Assembly: GCA_014904845.1 (NCBI GenBank)
Contig: MU119911.1
Span: 1-13,083 of the forward strand
Origin: Acephala macrosclerotiorum
Taxonomy: Eukaryota > Ascomycota > Leotiomycetes > Helotiales > Mollisiaceae
DNA length: 13,083 bases
Direction of reading: 5' to 3'
The notes beneath the pieces were generated by a model. The model searched no databases. It saw only the letters and a list, made by a program, of their open reading frames with translations, and was not told the origin of the DNA. Positions 10,319-13,083 of this stretch are shown one piece after another. The position numbers and the translations under genes were made by a program. How positions within the stretch are numbered: the first letter of the stretch is position 1; each line of letters starts with the position of its first letter.

Positions 10319-10529
10319 TTTTAAAAAATTTATAAATAAAAAAAAAAATGAATATATTCAATATATTTATAATTATAAATACAATATTATAATTAATACT
10401 ATATATTTTACTTTAAAATTTAAATATATTGTTTTTTAAATAAAACAAATTTTTATATTTAAAACGTATAATATTCGAATTTTTTGTAATCAATATAATT
10501 TTATTATTAAAATTTAATTAAATTATTAA

Positions 10530-10768
10530 AAAAAAATAAAATATAAAAATAATATAAAAAATAATAAATTATAAAAATAATATAAAAAACAAAAAATAAT
10601 AAAAAAATAATAAAATATGAAAATAATAAAAAAATAATAAAATATAAAAAAAATATAAAAAATGTAAAATATAAAAATAATATAAAATAAAATATAAAAA
10701 TAATATAAAAAATAGTAAAATATGAAATTAATATAAAAAAAAGAAATTAATAAAATTAATAAAATTGA
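10530..10768. repeat. A-rich low-complexity block with irregular ATAAAAATAATATAAAA repeats
   Basis: The plus strand is built from A runs separated by single T or AT, with very few TT. The word ATAAAAATAATATAAAA occurs at 10543, 10571, 10671 and 10694, and variants such as AAAATATGAAA fill the gaps. Spacing of 23-28 bp in two intervals suggests a slipped tandem repeat rather than a clean array. The strong A over T asymmetry sets it apart from both flanks. G appears only at TATGAA, TAGTAA and similar single sites. Confidence 0.7.
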
Positions 10769-10959
10769 AAAATGCGAAATAATTTTATATTAAAACGAGT
10801 TATAAATTTTATTAGTACGATTTTTTAAAATAAAATTTAAACGTTTTAAAATCGAATATAAAAATTCAAAAAAATAATAATTAAAATACAAAAAATGAAA
10901 TAATTTTACTATAAAAATAATAAAAAAAAAAAAAAATTTAATAAAATAAATATTATTAA

Positions 10960-10987
10960 AATCGTTTATTTTAAATAATAAACGATT
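10960..10987. repeat. Hairpin with 11-bp perfect arms and 6-nt loop
   Basis: Arms AATCGTTTATT (10960-10970) and AATAAACGATT (10977-10987) flank TTAAAT. Each arm includes one CpG, which makes a chance match less likely than for pure A/T stems. It overlaps the start of a 13-bp duplication at 10983. Confidence 0.55.
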
Positions 10988-11008
10988 ATTATAAATGATT
11001 ATTATAAA
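10983..11008. repeat. 13-bp direct duplication with one C/T difference
   Basis: CGATTATTATAAA (10983-10995) is followed at once by TGATTATTATAAA (10996-11008). The only difference is C versus T in the first base. The 13-bp size equals that of the large arrays at 5173 and 6563, and the unit also begins CGATT, but two copies are too few to claim relation. Confidence 0.65.
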
Positions 11009-12660
11009 ACTTTATTTAATTAAATTATTAAATCGAATAAAAATATAAATAAAAATATAATCGATTATTTTATTATTTTGTATAATATTAAACAATTAAA
11101 TATTTAATCGCGATATTTATTTTATTAATTATTTATTTTTAATTTACGTTTTTTTTTAATTTATTATTATATAATCTCGTTTTTTTTAAATATTCGAATT
11201 TTTTTATATTCGATATTTTTGTTTTTAATATTGTTTTTAAAGTTTTTTCGTTTATATTATAATCGATTTAAATAATATTATTAATTTTACAATTAATAAC
11301 AAATAAATAATTACTATAAAATTTATTTATTAACGTTTATAATAAAATTTCAATAACGATAAATTTAATTATATTTTTAAATAAATTTATAATAAAAATA
11401 TAATTTCAAATATTTTAATTAAATTTTAATTAATTGAATAAAAATTTTTAATATTAAAAATTGAAATAAATACGATTAAATTAAAAGTAAAATTTGATTT
11501 ATTAATTTAATTTATTAAAATTTCGATTTTTAAATAAATTTTATTACAAATAAAAATATAATAAACTAAAAAACGTTTAATACGTATATTGTAATAATTG
11601 TAATTACGAAAATAAATAATTTGAAAAAACAAATAAAAATTATATATTTCAAATTTTTAAACGAAAAAAAAAAAAATTCGCGAAAATTAATAATAAAAAA
11701 CTTATAATTATTAGTATTAAACAAATAAAGTTTTTTTTAATCGATTGTAATATTATTTGAATTGTAAAAACAAAATTTTAATTTCGAGATATTTGTATAA
11801 TTATAATAAAAAAATAAATGTTTTTATAAAAGAAATATATAAAAAAATTAAATAATAAAAAAAAAAAAAATTTAATCGTATAAAAATCGAATTAAATAAA
11901 AATATAAATATAAACAATATATTATTTATAATAAAAATATTAATAATAATTATATTATTATTTATATTATTGAAAAAAAAATTCGTTTAAAAATTATTTG
12001 TAAATTATAGTAATAAATAAAAAAAGTAATTTAATATTTATTAAAACGAAAAAATTAAATTATTTTTTTATAAAAAAATATATTTTATTTAATAAAATAA
12101 TATATTTTAAATTCGATTAAAAATTCAATATACGTTTTTTTATCAAAATATATATATTCGTATATAATCGTTATTAATAAAACAAATTAACGCTTTTAAA
12201 AAGTTTTTTATTAGTTTTATAATATTCGTAAATATAAATATTTTTAAATTGATCGATATTGATAATATTCGTATTTCGTATTTGAATTAAAAACGTTTTA
12301 TTCAAATTTGTAATTCGTATTATTTTACAATTAATATCAAAAAATAATATTTATATTATAAAATTAAAAATCACGAAAAAAAAATAAAACAAAAAAAAAT
12401 TAATAATAAAAACGATTTACAATTCGCGATAAATAATTAAAAATAAAATTTTCGAATTATTAATATTAAAAACGAATATTATATAATTTTAAAAAAAAAA
12501 TAAAAATAAATTTAATAATAAAAAAAATTAAAACAAAAAATTTAAAAATTGTATATAATTATTATAAATAAATTGAAAAATTAATAAATTAATTCAAATA
12601 ATTATATGATTAATTTAATATTTTTATCGATATAAAATATTTAATAATATAGAATTTAAA
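11009..12660. other. Unstructured AT-rich DNA, no gene seen
   Basis: I see no gene, RNA or organised repeat. Locally T-rich text lies at about 11130-11260. GCG or CGCG words occur at 11109 and 11679, and again at about 12425. Otherwise the text matches the rest of the window. Confidence 0.6.
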
Positions 12661-12840
12661 AATAATTACGCGAAATAATCGTTTTTGAAATTATTAATCG
12701 ATTAAAAATAATCGTTTTTAAAAAATAATTACTTGAAATAATAAATTTTGAGATCGATCAATTAAAAATAATTACTTTTAAAATCAATCGATTAAAAATA
12801 ATCGTTCTTAAAACCAATCGATTAAAAATAATAATTTTTA
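12661..12840. repeat. 30-bp tandem array, four clear and one or two weak units
   Basis: Clear units occupy 12691-12720, 12751-12780, 12781-12810 and 12811-12840, with a weaker unit in register at 12721-12750 and a possible one upstream from about 12661. The invariant middle is ATTAAAAATA, preceded by an AATCGATC-type word and followed by ATCGTTTTTA or variants. The units at 12751 and 12781 differ at seven positions, all transitions. Those at 12781 and 12811 differ at four, three of them transitions. The window's only CC (12813-12814) is here. The register is exact, without indels, between 12691 and 12840. It resembles a decayed minisatellite. No function is evident. Confidence 0.85.
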
Positions 12841-13016
12841 TTAATTATTTCGTAATATAATTATTTTTTAAGTAAAATAAATAAAATAAATTAAATAAAT
12901 CAAATATAATTAAAATTTTTATATTAATTTATATTAATTTAAATAAAATATAAAATATTGAATTATATTTTATTTGTTTTATTTATTTTATTATAAAATT
13001 TTATTATTTAATTTAC

Positions 13017-13017
<1 letters not shown>

Positions 13018-13083
<66 letters not shown>
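13018..13083. repeat. Perfect (TAT)22 microsatellite reaching the window end
   Basis: Twenty-two uninterrupted copies of TAT fill the last 66 bases and the array is cut by the window edge, so its full length is unknown. Its perfection contrasts with the decayed tandem repeats upstream and indicates recent slippage. With no C or G in the unit, it would also be immune to C-to-T mutation. Confidence 0.98.

Larger units (their letters stand above)
6899..10529. other. Unstructured AT-rich DNA, no gene seen
   Basis: This long stretch holds no credible gene or RNA. Much of 7000-9500 is T-rich on the plus strand. In about 9600-10110, surviving non-CpG bases lean to G (about 23 G against 10 C by eye), opposite to 1730-2275. 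Landmarks are the T22 run at 8433-8454, a CpG cluster at 8912-8935, a hairpin at 9446-9465, and five CpG in 30 bp at 10273-10302 just before an A16 run at 10303-10318. The 18-bp AT palindrome at 7203-7220 is of a size expected by chance. Confidence 0.6.
1..13083. other. Extremely AT-rich non-coding block, probably RIP-like degraded repeat DNA
   Basis: The whole window is about 90 percent A+T (41 G or C in 360 bp counted by hand) and no frame on either strand carries a credible coding region. TAA stops recur every few codons and the longest open stretch is about 70 codons. I saw no GG and a single CC at 12813-12814. Surviving C and G are concentrated in CpG. Aligned internal repeats differ mainly by C/T and G/A transitions. 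In filamentous ascomycetes, RIP converts CpA to TpA in repeated DNA and leaves gene-free AT-rich isochores, often at centromeres and subtelomeres. I infer something of that kind here. Alternatives are intergenic DNA of another very AT-rich eukaryote or an organellar spacer. The non-coding call is firm; the origin is not. Confidence 0.75.

Noticed and set aside
10149..10361. A 70-codon open stretch on the minus strand, rich in Phe, Ile, Lys and Asn
   Set aside because: It opens at TTG rather than ATG, its Phe run is just the A16 homopolymer read backwards, and it has no domain or signal. At about 12 percent stop codons, roughly 0.4 open stretches of 70 codons are expected by chance in a window this size.
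12873..12990. Inverted repeat with 14-bp arms TAAAATAAATAAAA near the (TAT)n end
   Set aside because: Arms of pure A/T at about 100 bp spacing are expected many times by chance at this composition. The extension beyond 14 bp is imperfect.
1..13083. TATA boxes, poly(A) signals, bacterial -10 boxes and yeast ARS consensus matches
   Set aside because: AT-only consensus sequences match dozens of times by chance here, so no individual match carries information without a gene or experimental data.
1..13083. tRNA, rRNA or other structured RNA
   Set aside because: With no GG seen and a single CC, the tRNA T-arm box and conserved rRNA cores cannot be present.
1..13083. CRISPR array
   Set aside because: The tandem repeats are contiguous or nearly so, with degenerate units and no unique spacers of constant length between identical repeats.

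Overview
The window is 13,083 bp of extremely AT-rich DNA in which I find no gene of any kind. Six rows counted by hand (181-240 and 421-720, 360 bp) hold 41 G or C, about 11 percent. The rest reads similarly or poorer, apart from a few spots. Stop codons, mostly TAA, interrupt every frame on both strands. The longest open stretch is about 70 codons, which is what chance allows at this composition. I saw no GG dinucleotide and only one CC (12813-12814), so an ordinary tRNA, rRNA or structured RNA cannot be present.

Two properties suggest a eukaryotic, repeat-derived block destroyed by directional mutation. First, the surviving C and G sit mostly in CpG (13 of 23 C in the counted rows, against about one expected if bases were independent). 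Second, where internal repeats can be aligned, their differences are mostly C/T and G/A transitions, many of them CpA/TpG versus TpA. This is the pattern left by fungal repeat-induced point mutation (RIP). An AT-rich isochore or centromere-like block of a filamentous ascomycete is my preferred reading. Intergenic DNA of another very AT-rich eukaryote, such as an anaerobic chytrid or a protist, or an organellar spacer, cannot be excluded. The strong survival of CpG is not a standard RIP property and is the main puzzle.

Layout. 1-4416: unstructured AT-rich DNA with long A and T runs, including a segment (about 1730-2275) where surviving non-CpG bases are nearly all C. 4417-5010: two families of degraded tandem repeats, units of about 52 bp and then 58-71 bp, including an 81-82 bp tandem duplication. 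5173-5410 and 6563-6706: two arrays of a 13-bp unit in opposite orientation, facing each other across about 1.15 kb, with a CpG-bearing palindrome and an 18-bp tandem repeat just outside the second. 6899-10529: unstructured apart from a T22 run, a 6-bp-spaced CpG cluster and a small hairpin; surviving non-CpG bases lean to G in part of it. 10530-10768: an A-rich low-complexity block. 10960-11008: a hairpin followed by a 13-bp duplication. 12661-12840: a 30-bp tandem array. 13018-13083: a perfect (TAT)22 microsatellite running off the window end.

No genes act together here. The story is the repeats and how they decayed. The paired inverted 13-bp arrays are the best candidate for the remains of a mobile element, possibly of foldback type, but this is inference.
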